From contig JALVTH010000074.1 in NCBI GenBank assembly GCA_027036015.1, positions 1 through 64,000 of the forward strand: a stretch of DNA of 64,000 nucleotides, written 5' to 3'. The DNA is from Campylobacteraceae bacterium (lineage in GTDB: Bacteria; Campylobacterota; Campylobacteria; Campylobacterales; Sulfurovaceae). Shown one piece after another: positions 30,806 through 40,258 of this stretch. The notes under the pieces are model-generated. The model saw only the letters and a list, made by a program, of their open reading frames with translations. It searched no databases and was not told where the DNA came from. The translations under genes were made by a program, and so were the position numbers. Position 1 is the stretch's first letter. Each line of letters opens with the position of its first letter.

Positions 30806-32106
30806 TTTTTAGGAAGCACAATTACAAAGCCAGCTCCTCGTGAGGTATTATAAGCTTTAATCGTACCTTTCATGTGCCCTTCAATAATCAACTTACTCAT
30901 ATAAAGTCCAAGACCCATTGAGGCTTCTTTGGTACTTTCATGCGCTTCAAAAATCTTTTCTAACTTATCTTCTGGAATGCCAGTTCCGTTATCTTCAACA
31001 CGAACTTCTATTGCTTTTTCTATATCTTCTAAAGAGATATAAATTTCTCCATATTTATCAACAGCATCTGCTGCATTTTTAATTAAATTAAGTAAAACTT
31101 GTAAAAATTCGTTTGCATGAATAGTGGCTTTAACGCTTTTTAAGTTAGTTACGATTTTAATTTTTTTCTTCTCTAACAACTCATCAAGAAAATAGATTGC
31201 TTTTCGAATAATAACTGAAAGATCAACTTCTTCTTTCTCCTCTTTTGGGCGATAAAAACTTCTAAAATCATCAATCGTATTACTCATAAGCTCTACTGAA
31301 TTTTCTATAGTTTGACATTGAGAATCCAATGTTTCAATCGATGGGGTTGGTTTTGCAAGTTCAAAACGCATTCTCATTAAAACTGAGGCTATTTTATTAA
31401 TGGGTTGGCGCCATTGATGCGCAATCATTGGCAAAAGGTCTCCTAAAATTGCCTTTCTTGATTGAAAAATAATTTGCTCATTACTTCTTTTAATGGTTGC
31501 TTCATAACTTTTTAATTTATTATAAACAACCATTGATATATATAAAGAGATTGCCGTTAAAATAAACCAAGCAACAATAATCCACAAAACACCTTCTTTT
31601 AAAACTGCATAGTTATTTTTGGTAATAATATGTGTTACGCGATTGATATAGTTATCAATAACCTCTTTTTCTATAAAAGTTATGACTTTAAAACCATTTT
31701 TACAACTATGAAAATACGCTATAATATTTTGTTTTTCATACCAGCCATCTTTATTTTTAAAATTTAACAAAAGCGGAAGATATTTTTTGTTACTCACGTA
31801 AATTAACTTATTGTTTTTAAAAATAGCAATATTTTCATTTTTTCTTTGGGAAAGCTCTATAACATCTATCGTTTTTTCAGGAGTTTTTTTTATAAGATAA
31901 TTAACTAAAAGTGCTTTTTCTTCTAAATGATTTTTAAAAAGTGTTGTTACATAAGTTTTTTCAGACTCAATAATGTCTTGAGCATTTTTCTTTTGCAAAT
32001 AGAGCAAACTAAAATAAGAAAGTGCCACAAAAATAAGCAGCGCTATTGGTGGAAACAAAAAAACATATACTACTACTTTTTTTGTTGGTATATTAGTTTG
32101 ACTCAT
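30802..32106 (-). CDS. Sensor histidine kinase
   Basis: MIAHQWRQPINKIASV H-box, LLNLIKNAADAVDKYGE N-box, EVRVEDNGTGIPEDKLEKIFEAHESTKEASMGLGLYMSK. Confidence 0.93.
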   Translation of the reverse strand: MSQTNIPTKKVVVYVFLFPPIALLIFVALSYFSLLYLQKKNAQDIIESEKTYVTTLFKNHLEEKALLVNYLIKKTPEKTIDVIELSQRKNENIAIFKNNKLIYVSNKKYLPLLLNFKNKDGWYEKQNIIAYFHSCKNGFKVITFIEKEVIDNYINRVTHIITKNNYAVLKEGVLWIIVAWFILTAISLYISMVVYNKLKSYEATIKRSNEQIIFQSRKAILGDLLPMIAHQWRQPINKIASVLMRMRFELAKPTPSIETLDSQCQTIENSVELMSNTIDDFRSFYRPKEEKEEVDLSVIIRKAIYFLDELLEKKKIKIVTNLKSVKATIHANEFLQVLLNLIKNAADAVDKYGEIYISLEDIEKAIEVRVEDNGTGIPEDKLEKIFEAHESTKEASMGLGLYMSKLIIEGHMKGTIKAYNTSRGAGFVIVLPKN

Positions 32107-32768
32107 TAATTACCTTCTAAAACATAACCAATTTTTGAGCGAACTTTTAAAATTCCTTCTGGTAGTTTTTTTCTAAGCTGCTTAACAAAAGATCGAATAG
32201 CATTATCTGTTGGGCGCTCACTCCAAAAGTTATAAAGCTCTTCATAAGTAATAGCACCTTTTTCAGCCAATACTTTTAACATTTGAAGCTCTTTATAAGT
32301 TAAAGGATGGCTTTGATTATTAAAAGTTACTGTGCTTTTTAGCGTATCAATCACAGCACCTTTTGGTAAATTAATGAGATTATTTTCACTAAATTCACTC
32401 TCAAGTTTCATTAAAAGCTCATAAAGTTTTCGAGAAGTAAGTGGTTTAACAATATATTTATCAAGTTTTAATTCAACTGATTCTAACAAATAATCAGTTT
32501 TGGTGTAAGCTGAAACTACAACAATTGGTAAATCTTTATTTTCGCTTCTTATTTTTCTAATAAGTTCCAATCCATTAAAGCCAGGCAACTCAATATCTAC
32601 AATTGCTAAATGAATTTTTTCTTTTTTATATTTGAGCCATCCATCTTCACCACTTTCTGCTGTAACTACCTTTTTAAAAAACTCCCCTAAAATCTCTTTA
32701 ATGTTGTTGCGAACTGTTGCATCATCTTCTACATAAAGTACTGTTTTTGTTTGCAAAATGTCATACAT
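32106..32768 (-). CDS. OmpR-type response regulator
   Basis: VLYVEDDATVRNNIKEIL, LAIVDIELPGFNGLELI, KYIVKPLTSRKL receiver plus winged-helix C-terminus. Confidence 0.93.
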   Translation of the reverse strand: MYDILQTKTVLYVEDDATVRNNIKEILGEFFKKVVTAESGEDGWLKYKKEKIHLAIVDIELPGFNGLELIRKIRSENKDLPIVVVSAYTKTDYLLESVELKLDKYIVKPLTSRKLYELLMKLESEFSENNLINLPKGAVIDTLKSTVTFNNQSHPLTYKELQMLKVLAEKGAITYEELYNFWSERPTDNAIRSFVKQLRKKLPEGILKVRSKIGYVLEGN

Positions 32769-32838
32769 AATCTTTACCTTTTAATGTTAGCTTTGGATTT
32801 GGATTTTGTTTGATAGATGTATTATACCATAAATTTTG

Positions 32839-32926
32839 TGGCAGAGGGGATGGGATTCGAACCCACGATAGGTTACCCTATACACGCGTTCCAGGCGTGC
32901 TCCTTCAGCCACTCGGACACCCCTCT
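32839..32926 (-). tRNA. tRNA-Ser (anticodon GGA), CCA encoded
   Basis: AGAGGGGTGTCCGAGTGGCTGAAGGAGCACGCCTGGAACGCGTGTATAGGGTAACCTATCGTGGGTTCGAATCCCATCCCCTCTGCCA; long variable arm; AGAGGGG/CCCCTCT acceptor stem. Confidence 0.97.
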
Positions 32927-32984
32927 AACTTAAAAATATAAAATGTTGATTTTATGGGAGTTTTTTAAAGAAGAAGTATTTAAA

Positions 32985-33089
32985 AACCCCTTTCGGGTGA
33001 CTATGGCACACAAGCATTTAAGGTGGGCTGCTACGTTCCCGTCCTGACCCGTTGCCTTAAATGCTCGTTGCATAGTTCCAAAAGGGGCA
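32985..33089 (-). ncRNA. ffs: Bacterial small SRP RNA (4.5S)
   Basis: Minus strand contains GGCAACGGGTCAGGACGGGAACGTAGCAGCCCACC and long flanking complementary arms (GAGCATTTAAGG / CCTTAAATGCTTG; CCCCTTTTGG / ACCCGAAAGGGG); ends approximate. Confidence 0.93.
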
Positions 33090-33137
33090 AATGCAATTAT
33101 AGCACTTTTTTTTAACAATTAGCTTGCAAAATATTTT

Positions 33138-33923
33138 TTATCCTAAAATTTTTTTTGCACTTTTATAACCTACTTCCACAATTTCTTGGTATTTATGAAA
33201 CGAACTTGTTTTATAATTGCTTAGTGGTGGTTCAATAAGAATATACTCTTTATCAAAAGCTTTTAGAGCCAATTTTGTTTGATTATAGATGGTAATTCGA
33301 ATGGAACGCTCCAAATGAGCAAAAATACTAAAATCCAAAAGCGCTTTTTGATGAAGTTTTTTAAAAGCTTCCTTACCCGTTACATTCACAATTAAATTCA
33401 TATAATTATTATTAACACTATCAAGTAAAATATTAGAACTTAAATAGCCATCAACATAAGTTACCCCATCTATCACTCTTGGTTCAAAAACACCAGGAAT
33501 TGCAATAGAAGCCAATATTGCATCTACTATTTTGCAATCATTTTGGGCACTAAAAATAGTCAATGCTCCATTTTCATAATTGGTAGCACCAATAAAAAGT
33601 GCTTTTTTTAAATCACTCATTTTCATATCGCCAAAATAATGCAATAAAAGTTTTTCTATTTTTTTTGTACTAAGTAGTGCTCCATTTAGTTTTGGTTTAA
33701 TCCATGAAAGTGAGTCAAAAACCTCATCATATAGCTTTTGTTTATTAGCAATTTCGCTTGCTTCTATTGCGCTTATAATTGCACCCATACTAACACCATG
33801 ATAAGAAGCAGGCACTAATTTAAGCTCTTTAAGACGTTTTAATACTCCAATATGAGCATAACCAAGCGCTGCTCCACCACTTAAAATAAGATTAAACTCA
33901 TTTGATTTGATTATATGTGTCAA
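33138..33923 (-). CDS. Patatin-like phospholipase family protein
   Basis: NLILSGGAALGYAHIGVLKRL, YHGVSMGAIISA (GxSxG), VTYVDGYLS (DG). Confidence 0.9.
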   Translation of the reverse strand: MTHIIKSNEFNLILSGGAALGYAHIGVLKRLKELKLVPASYHGVSMGAIISAIEASEIANKQKLYDEVFDSLSWIKPKLNGALLSTKKIEKLLLHYFGDMKMSDLKKALFIGATNYENGALTIFSAQNDCKIVDAILASIAIPGVFEPRVIDGVTYVDGYLSSNILLDSVNNNYMNLIVNVTGKEAFKKLHQKALLDFSIFAHLERSIRITIYNQTKLALKAFDKEYILIEPPLSNYKTSSFHKYQEIVEVGYKSAKKILG

Positions 33924-34179
33924 AGCTTTCCTTATATGGTTTTGGAATTTTATAGTTGCAATTGTGCATTTTTCCTTGCTTATCTACGCATACCCTTGCT
34001 ACTTCTACTGGCTTTGGCTTAGAAATTGTTACTTTTTTCTCAATTACTTGAAGCTTTTTTTCTTTTTTTCTATATGAATAAGTATCTTTTATTGTATCAT
34101 AAGTAAAATCTTTGTTTGCAATCATATTGTTATTTGTGCACCCCACTAAAAAGAAAGCAAGAAAAAACAACTGTTTCAT
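33898..34179 (-). CDS. Small hypothetical lipoprotein
   Basis: MKQLFFLAFFLVGCTNNNM lipobox; overlaps the patatin gene. Confidence 0.65.
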   Translation of the reverse strand: MKQLFFLAFFLVGCTNNNMIANKDFTYDTIKDTYSYRKKEKKLQVIEKKVTISKPKPVEVARVCVDKQGKMHNCNYKIPKPYKESFDTYNQIK

Positions 34180-34191
34180 TGCTTGCTCCTT

Positions 34192-34953
34192 TTATCCTTG
34201 CAAAAGTTTTATAAACTCTTCATGCACTAAACTATTACTTGCAACAATTGCGCGGCTTTGAAACATATCATGCATTTTACCAAATTCATCACTCACTCTT
34301 CCACCAGCCTCATTTACAATCAAACTCCCAGCTGCTACATCCCAAGGCTTTAAGTTAATCTCATAAAATCCATCATATACCCCCTTAGCAACATAACACA
34401 AATCAAGCGATGCACTTCCATAGCGTCTAATATCTTGGCATGCTGGCAAAATTTTTTCAAGCCGCCTAATAACCCATGCTAAATCCTCTTTATTTTCAGC
34501 ACCCGAATAAGGAAATCCTGTGGCAATTAGTGCTTTGGAAAAATTGCTATTATTGCTAACTTGCAACTTCAAACCATTACAAAAAGCCCCCTGCCCTTTT
34601 ACTGCCCAAAAGAGCTCATTTAAAATTGGATTATAAACAATTCCAAATTTTGGCTTTTTATTCTCAAATACACCTACACTAATTGCACAAAAAGGTAAAC
34701 CCTTAACAAAATTTGTCGTCCCATCAATTGGATCGATAATGATAGAATTATCAAATTGATCTTGCTTGGTCTCTTCTGCAATAATATTAAAGCCATATGG
34801 TTTAAACTTTTCAATTAAAAACTTTTCAATTGCAACATCATACTTTGTTAAAAGATCTTTTTTCCCTTTGAAAGAGACCTCTTTTTTATTAAAATATCCC
34901 TCTTTTAAAATCTCTCCTGCTTCTTTGACAATTGTTAAAAACTCTTTTAGCAC
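34192..34953 (-). CDS. Inositol monophosphatase family protein
   Basis: IIAEET, SIIIDPIDGTTNFVKGLPFCAISVG, KPWDVAAGSLIVNEAGG. Confidence 0.92.
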   Translation of the reverse strand: MLKEFLTIVKEAGEILKEGYFNKKEVSFKGKKDLLTKYDVAIEKFLIEKFKPYGFNIIAEETKQDQFDNSIIIDPIDGTTNFVKGLPFCAISVGVFENKKPKFGIVYNPILNELFWAVKGQGAFCNGLKLQVSNNSNFSKALIATGFPYSGAENKEDLAWVIRRLEKILPACQDIRRYGSASLDLCYVAKGVYDGFYEINLKPWDVAAGSLIVNEAGGRVSDEFGKMHDMFQSRAIVASNSLVHEEFIKLLQG

Positions 34954-35018
34954 AATATTTCCTTTTTTGATGAAATTATAGCTACTTTTTGCTATACTAA
35001 AACAAAAAAGGCTTTAAA

Positions 35019-37349
35019 ATGGGCAAATTAAGTGATATTTATGAAAAAGCGGGGCTTTTTTATCTTGGCAAAGATGTCGATAAAAACACACAAGAGCCAA
35101 CTGATATTTTAACACTGCTTAAAAATAAAAACTTCACCACTCATGCTGCAATTATTGGTATGACAGGCTCTGGCAAAACTGGACTTGGAATTGATTTATT
35201 AGAAGAAGCAGCAATTGATAATATACCAGCAATCATTATTGACCCAAAAGGAGATATGGGTAATTTGCTTTTAACTGATGCCAATTTTAATCCTCAAACT
35301 TTTTTACCCTGGGTCAAAGAAGAAGCAAAAGCAAAAGGAATTGATCCGCTTGAATATGCCAAAGAGGTGGCAAATACTTGGAAAAAAGGAATTGAGAAGT
35401 TTGGCCAAGATAGCCAAAGAGTAGCTAAATTTAGCAAAGTGCAAAAAACAATCTATACCCCAGGCTCAAGCGCTGGAGTTGCAATTAACATAGCAAGTTC
35501 GCTTGAACTTCCAAGCAAAGCAATTTTAGAAGATAGCGATGATTTTGCTACATATCTTAGCGCTACAACTGCTTCACTTTTAGCCTTAATTGGGGAAGAA
35601 GGCTTGCTTGAGAGTAAAGAGTATATCTATTTAGCCCAAATTATCAAACATTTTTGGCAAAAACAGCAAAGCTTAAATATAGAAAAGCTTGTTGGAGCCA
35701 TTTTAGAGCCCCCTTTTAAAAAGATAGGAGTTTTAAGTCTTGATAGCTTCATTACCCAAAAAGAGCGATTTAGCTTAGCAAATAAATTTAATGCTTTAAT
35801 TGCAAGTCCAAACTTTTTTAGCTGGCTTCAAGGAGAGTCTCTTGAAATTGATAAACTGCTTTATGATAAAGAGGGCAAAGCCAAACTTTCAATTTTTACT
35901 ATCTCGCATCTCAACGATAAAGAGCGAATGTTTTTTGTTACACTCCTTTTAAATAAACTGATTGCTTGGATGCGGATGCAAAGTGGAAGCAGCCATTTAA
36001 GAGCTCTTTTATATATGGATGAAATTTTTGGATTTTTCCCTCCAACAAAAAATCCCCCTTCAAAAGAGCCAATGCTTTTGCTTTTAAAACAAGCAAGAGC
36101 CTATGGAATTGGAATAGTGCTAAGCACACAAAACCCAGTGGATTTAGATTATAAAGGTTTAAGCAATATTGGAACATGGTTTATTGGACGACTTCAAACC
36201 AAACAAGATATTGCAAAAGTTATTGATGGCTTAAGTGGCAAACTTGGAAGTAGTTTTAGTAAAGATGAAATTAGTTTGCTTCTATCCAATTTGAAAAAGC
36301 GTGTCTTTTTCTTAAAAAGTGCTCATATAGATGAAATCAAACTATTTACTACCCGCTGGGCAATGAGTTATTTAAAAGGACCTCTTAATAAAGATGAAAT
36401 TAGTGCTTTAATGCAAAAGCAAAAAAAATCAACTCAGCAAAATGTGTCAACTACTTTACAAATGAATGATGAATTTGTTGACAATATTATAACAAATGGC
36501 AATATTATTGAGCGTTTTGAAGTAAATTTAAATCCCGAAAAAAAATATTTTCCTACAATTGCAGCAAGTGTTGCTTTACACTTTATAGATAATAGACGTC
36601 AAATTGATTATAAGTTGACAAAAGAACTTTACATTAATTTACTTGAAGTCTCAAATTGTAATTGGGATGAGAGTGAAGCACTTGAAAGTAAGCTTGAGAG
36701 CTTTTCTACCAAAAAACCTCATAATGCAAAATTTAAAGCTCTTCCATCCTTTATTAGCGAAGATAAAGATTTGAAAAATTGTCAAAAAGAGCTTAAAGAG
36801 TATCTCTATTTACACGAAAAACTCTCTCTTTATCGCTGCAAAAAACTTAAAATGGAATCAAAAGTTAATGAGAGCAAAGAGGAGTTTTTAATTAGAGTGC
36901 AAGATAGATTAAAAGAGCTTCAAGAAGAAGCTATCCAAGAGCTTAAAGCTAAATATCAAAAAAGAATTGAAAGAATCTCATCTCAGCTTCAAAAGGCACA
37001 AGATCGATTAGAAAAAGAAAAAGCCGATCAAACCTCTTCTTTAATTAGTGCTGGTTTATCTTTGCTTGGAGCTTTTTTTGGAAGAAGTACATTTAACAAA
37101 GTTGCAACTGCCGCAAGCCGCGGCTCACGCGTGCTTAAAGAGCATCAAGATTTAAAACAGGCAAAAGAACGTATAGCAGTTTTAGAAGAGAAACTTCAAG
37201 CTCTTGAAGATGAGTTGACACTTAAAATTGAAGCACTTTATGAAAAATATGATATAAATAACTTTGTAATTGAAGAGATGTTTATAAAACCTAAAAAAAG
37301 TGCAATTGATATTAAAGAAATTGCAATTTTATGGAGAGCTTATTTATGA
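35019..37349 (+). CDS. HerA/FtsK-like (DUF853/DUF87-type) ATPase with C-terminal coiled coil
   Basis: IIGMTGSGKTGLGIDLL Walker A, IIIDPKGDMG, LRALLYMDEIFGFFPP Walker B, LLLLLKQARAYGIGIVLSTQNPVDLDYKGLSNIGTWFIGRL. Confidence 0.85.
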   Translation: MGKLSDIYEKAGLFYLGKDVDKNTQEPTDILTLLKNKNFTTHAAIIGMTGSGKTGLGIDLLEEAAIDNIPAIIIDPKGDMGNLLLTDANFNPQTFLPWVKEEAKAKGIDPLEYAKEVANTWKKGIEKFGQDSQRVAKFSKVQKTIYTPGSSAGVAINIASSLELPSKAILEDSDDFATYLSATTASLLALIGEEGLLESKEYIYLAQIIKHFWQKQQSLNIEKLVGAILEPPFKKIGVLSLDSFITQKERFSLANKFNALIASPNFFSWLQGESLEIDKLLYDKEGKAKLSIFTISHLNDKERMFFVTLLLNKLIAWMRMQSGSSHLRALLYMDEIFGFFPPTKNPPSKEPMLLLLKQARAYGIGIVLSTQNPVDLDYKGLSNIGTWFIGRLQTKQDIAKVIDGLSGKLGSSFSKDEISLLLSNLKKRVFFLKSAHIDEIKLFTTRWAMSYLKGPLNKDEISALMQKQKKSTQQNVSTTLQMNDEFVDNIITNGNIIERFEVNLNPEKKYFPTIAASVALHFIDNRRQIDYKLTKELYINLLEVSNCNWDESEALESKLESFSTKKPHNAKFKALPSFISEDKDLKNCQKELKEYLYLHEKLSLYRCKKLKMESKVNESKEEFLIRVQDRLKELQEEAIQELKAKYQKRIERISSQLQKAQDRLEKEKADQTSSLISAGLSLLGAFFGRSTFNKVATAASRGSRVLKEHQDLKQAKERIAVLEEKLQALEDELTLKIEALYEKYDINNFVIEEMFIKPKKSAIDIKEIAILWRAYL

Positions 37350-38641
37350 AAAATAGTATCATATGCCCACACTGCCATAATAAAATTGATTTAGATGAAG
37401 TTTATTACAAAGAGATAGAAGCAAAGCATCAAAACGAGCTTAAACGCCAAAAAGAAGCTTTTCAAAAAGAGTTAGAACAAAAAAGAAACGAATATAAAAA
37501 ATATATAGCCGCTCTTAAACAAAAAGAAGCCACATTGGCAAAAAAAGAAGAAGAGTTTTCAAAGCGCCTTGAAAATGAGTTACAAAAACGCCTTATCACT
37601 CAAAAAGAAAAACTTCATAAACAGATAAAAGAACAACTTCAAAAAGAGCAAGAAGCTTCTATTAAACTTTTACAAGAAGAGCTTGAACAAAAAAGCAAGA
37701 AAATTCAAGAGTTAAATGCAGCTAAAATCGAAATTGAAAAGCTAAAACGTCAAAACCAAGAAATTGCCATGCAAGCAAAACTTAAAGCGCAAAAAGAGCT
37801 TAACAGCAAATTAGAAGAAGAAAAAAAGCGCCTCAAAGAGCTCCTGTTGCAAGAGCAACAATTGCAAATGAAAAAAATTCAAGATGAACAAGAGTTAAAA
37901 CTAAAAGAAAAAGAAGAGCAACTTAAACAGCTTCAACGCGCTCTTGATGAAGCAAAGCGAAAAGCTGCGCAACAGAGTATGCAACTTCAAGGAGAAGCGC
38001 TTGAAATTACTATAGAAGAGTATCTCAAAAGCAAATTCCCACTTGATGAGATAAAAGAGATTAAAAAGGGTGCTTTTGGAGCCGATTGTATTCAAATTGT
38101 TAATACGCGCGAAAAACTAAATTGCGGTATTATTTGTTATGAATCAAAAAATACTAAAGAATGGAGCAATAACTGGATTCCTAAACTTAAACAAGATATG
38201 CAAAAAGTAGGTGCAAATATTGGTGTTTTAGTAACAACTGCTTTTCCGAAAGGAATGAATCAAATGGGTTTTGTTGATGGCATTTGGGTTTGCTCTTTGA
38301 ATGAATTTAAAGCAATTGTTTTTTTACTTCGAGAGAGCCTTATTAAAATTGATCAAGCAGTAACCAAAGAAGAGAATAAAGCCGATAAAATGCAACTTCT
38401 TTATGATTATTTAACAGGAGATGAATTTGCTATGCAACTTCGCTCTATCGTTGATGGCTTTTTAGCAATGAAAAATGAGCTTGAAAAAGAAAAACGATCC
38501 CTTATGGCTTCTTGGAAACGCCGCGAAAAGATAATTGAAAGTGTCCTTGAAAACACAACTGCAATGTATGGAAGCTTACAAGGGATAGCTGGTAGTGGAG
38601 CTATTACCCCTATTAAAGAGCTTGAATTAAAAGAAGAGTAA
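37346..38641 (+). CDS. DUF2130-type coiled-coil protein
   Basis: CPHC N-terminus, long coiled coil, GAFGADCIQIVNTREKLNCGIICYESKNTKEWSNNWIPKLKQDMQKVGANIGVLVTTAFPKGM; ATG at 37346 overlaps the upstream TGA (ATGA). Confidence 0.85.
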   Translation: MKNSIICPHCHNKIDLDEVYYKEIEAKHQNELKRQKEAFQKELEQKRNEYKKYIAALKQKEATLAKKEEEFSKRLENELQKRLITQKEKLHKQIKEQLQKEQEASIKLLQEELEQKSKKIQELNAAKIEIEKLKRQNQEIAMQAKLKAQKELNSKLEEEKKRLKELLLQEQQLQMKKIQDEQELKLKEKEEQLKQLQRALDEAKRKAAQQSMQLQGEALEITIEEYLKSKFPLDEIKEIKKGAFGADCIQIVNTREKLNCGIICYESKNTKEWSNNWIPKLKQDMQKVGANIGVLVTTAFPKGMNQMGFVDGIWVCSLNEFKAIVFLLRESLIKIDQAVTKEENKADKMQLLYDYLTGDEFAMQLRSIVDGFLAMKNELEKEKRSLMASWKRREKIIESVLENTTAMYGSLQGIAGSGAITPIKELELKEE

Positions 38642-38643
38642 GC

Positions 38644-40125
38644 TTATTTTGCAATAAACTCCACATCTGCCCCTTTTGGGCAATAGATGGTTATTTTAAT
38701 TTCCCCTTTTAAATTATTCCCAATAAAAGTATATAAATTTCCAAACTTTTGCAAGAGTGCTTCTTTTTTAAAAGCTATTGGCTCAAGATAGTTATAAAAA
38801 TTAATAGATCCAAGCCCAAATGAAACACCTTTATATTCTAATGTTTTAAAATCTCCAAAGTTAAATATTTTTTTAGGATAAGGTGAAATAGTATCAGATA
38901 AAATAACAGCTGCGCCAAAATTTTGCATTAATGTATAAAAATCACTCTGTGTTGCTTCTTCTAATGCCTCTATATCTTTTTTATAAGAGTGTGCAAGTTT
39001 TTCTAAAAGATATGGTCCATTAAAATTTCGCAATAAATAGGCCGCAAATGCTGCCTCTTTTGCATATCCAAAACGACTATCCCATAGTGTAATTGAGCCA
39101 TTGCATGATTTATTAAAATTACACAATAATCCTTTATTCCCTCTTTCTCCAGGACTTCCATCAATATATTCTACATTACGTATCCCTTTTGTATGCAATG
39201 TTTGAGCCAAAAGATCTTCACTTGCCATTGCCATCAGTTCTTTAAACCATTTTGCATCATTGATTCCTCGCAAAATTGTTCTTTGATAATATAAAATCAA
39301 ATGAGTAAACTCATGTGCAAGCGTAGATTTAACAAGTTGTATATTTGGAAAATATCCTTCTAAATAGGTACTATTTAAATAGATTAAGAGTTTTTGGTTT
39401 GATGAAGCAACTTGATTTTGCAAAAAAAGATCTTTTGGAGCAAAATATCCAACTCTTTTTTCTTTATCAAATTTATATAGCAATAGATGAAGTTCACCTT
39501 TTGGATTAATCATATTAATAAAATGACTCTTTTCTCCAGCCCATTCACTTCCATAAATTAATGTTAAAAAGTCATATATATCATTATTATCCCCATCTTT
39601 TAAAAAACTTGATGCAACTTCTTTTACAGCATCACTATTTATATCCTCTCCTATTTCTTTCCATATAAAAAGTTTTTTTACTCCATTTTTTGTTTGAACT
39701 TCTTTTTGCAAAAATAAATCTGCACCTATTTTTTTTGTGCATAATCCATTTTTTTCATTAACACAAAAAAACATTTGTGCATTTGAAGGCTCTTTAAAAT
39801 CTTTTTTGTAAATAACTTCTCTTTTACTCTGATAATTTGTATCAAAACTTTGAGTATTTTGAAAATTATCATAAAAAATTTTTACCTTTTGATTATCATA
39901 ACGGCTGGTTAGGACAATATATAAACTTTTTTCTTTTTGTAAAAAAAGATTAAATTGAGCATTAGTAATGTTTCTAAACTGCTTGATAGTACTTTTTGAA
40001 ATTTCTATTTTATAATTTTGAAGAGCTAAAGGTTTTTTTGTTGTATCATTTTTATTAGTACTGCCGCCACCGCCACCACACCCAATAAGTAAAAAAATAA
40101 TAATTTAGGCTATTAAAGATTTCAT
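38644..40125 (-). pseudogene. M30 (hyicolysin)-like metallopeptidase lipoprotein with in-frame TAA at codon 7
   Basis: ORF 38644..39774 has LAHEFTHLILYYQ. The same frame is open upstream to a good SD/ATG at 40125 (MKSLIA*IIIFLLIGCGGGGSTNKND...) except for TAA at 40107..40105. Confidence 0.75.
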
Positions 40126-40227
40126 TTTTTACTCCTTTAATAGCCTCATTATATGAAAATGAAATTCAAATACTAAAAAATATTACAAAATGAAATAAAT
40201 TGTTTATATAGAAGAAATAAAAAAAGA

Positions 40228-40250
40228 AGCTTATGCTAAATGCATAAGCT
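40228..40250 (-). terminator. Rho-independent terminator after the 40259 lipoprotein gene
   Basis: AGCTTATGC-attta-GCATAAGCT followed by ttctttttttat on the minus strand. Confidence 0.8.
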
Positions 40251-40258
40251 AATGAAGA

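Noticed and set aside
32930-33118. 62-aa minus-strand ORF
   Set aside because: It overlaps the SRP RNA gene, whose conserved core is unmistakable; not a protein gene.
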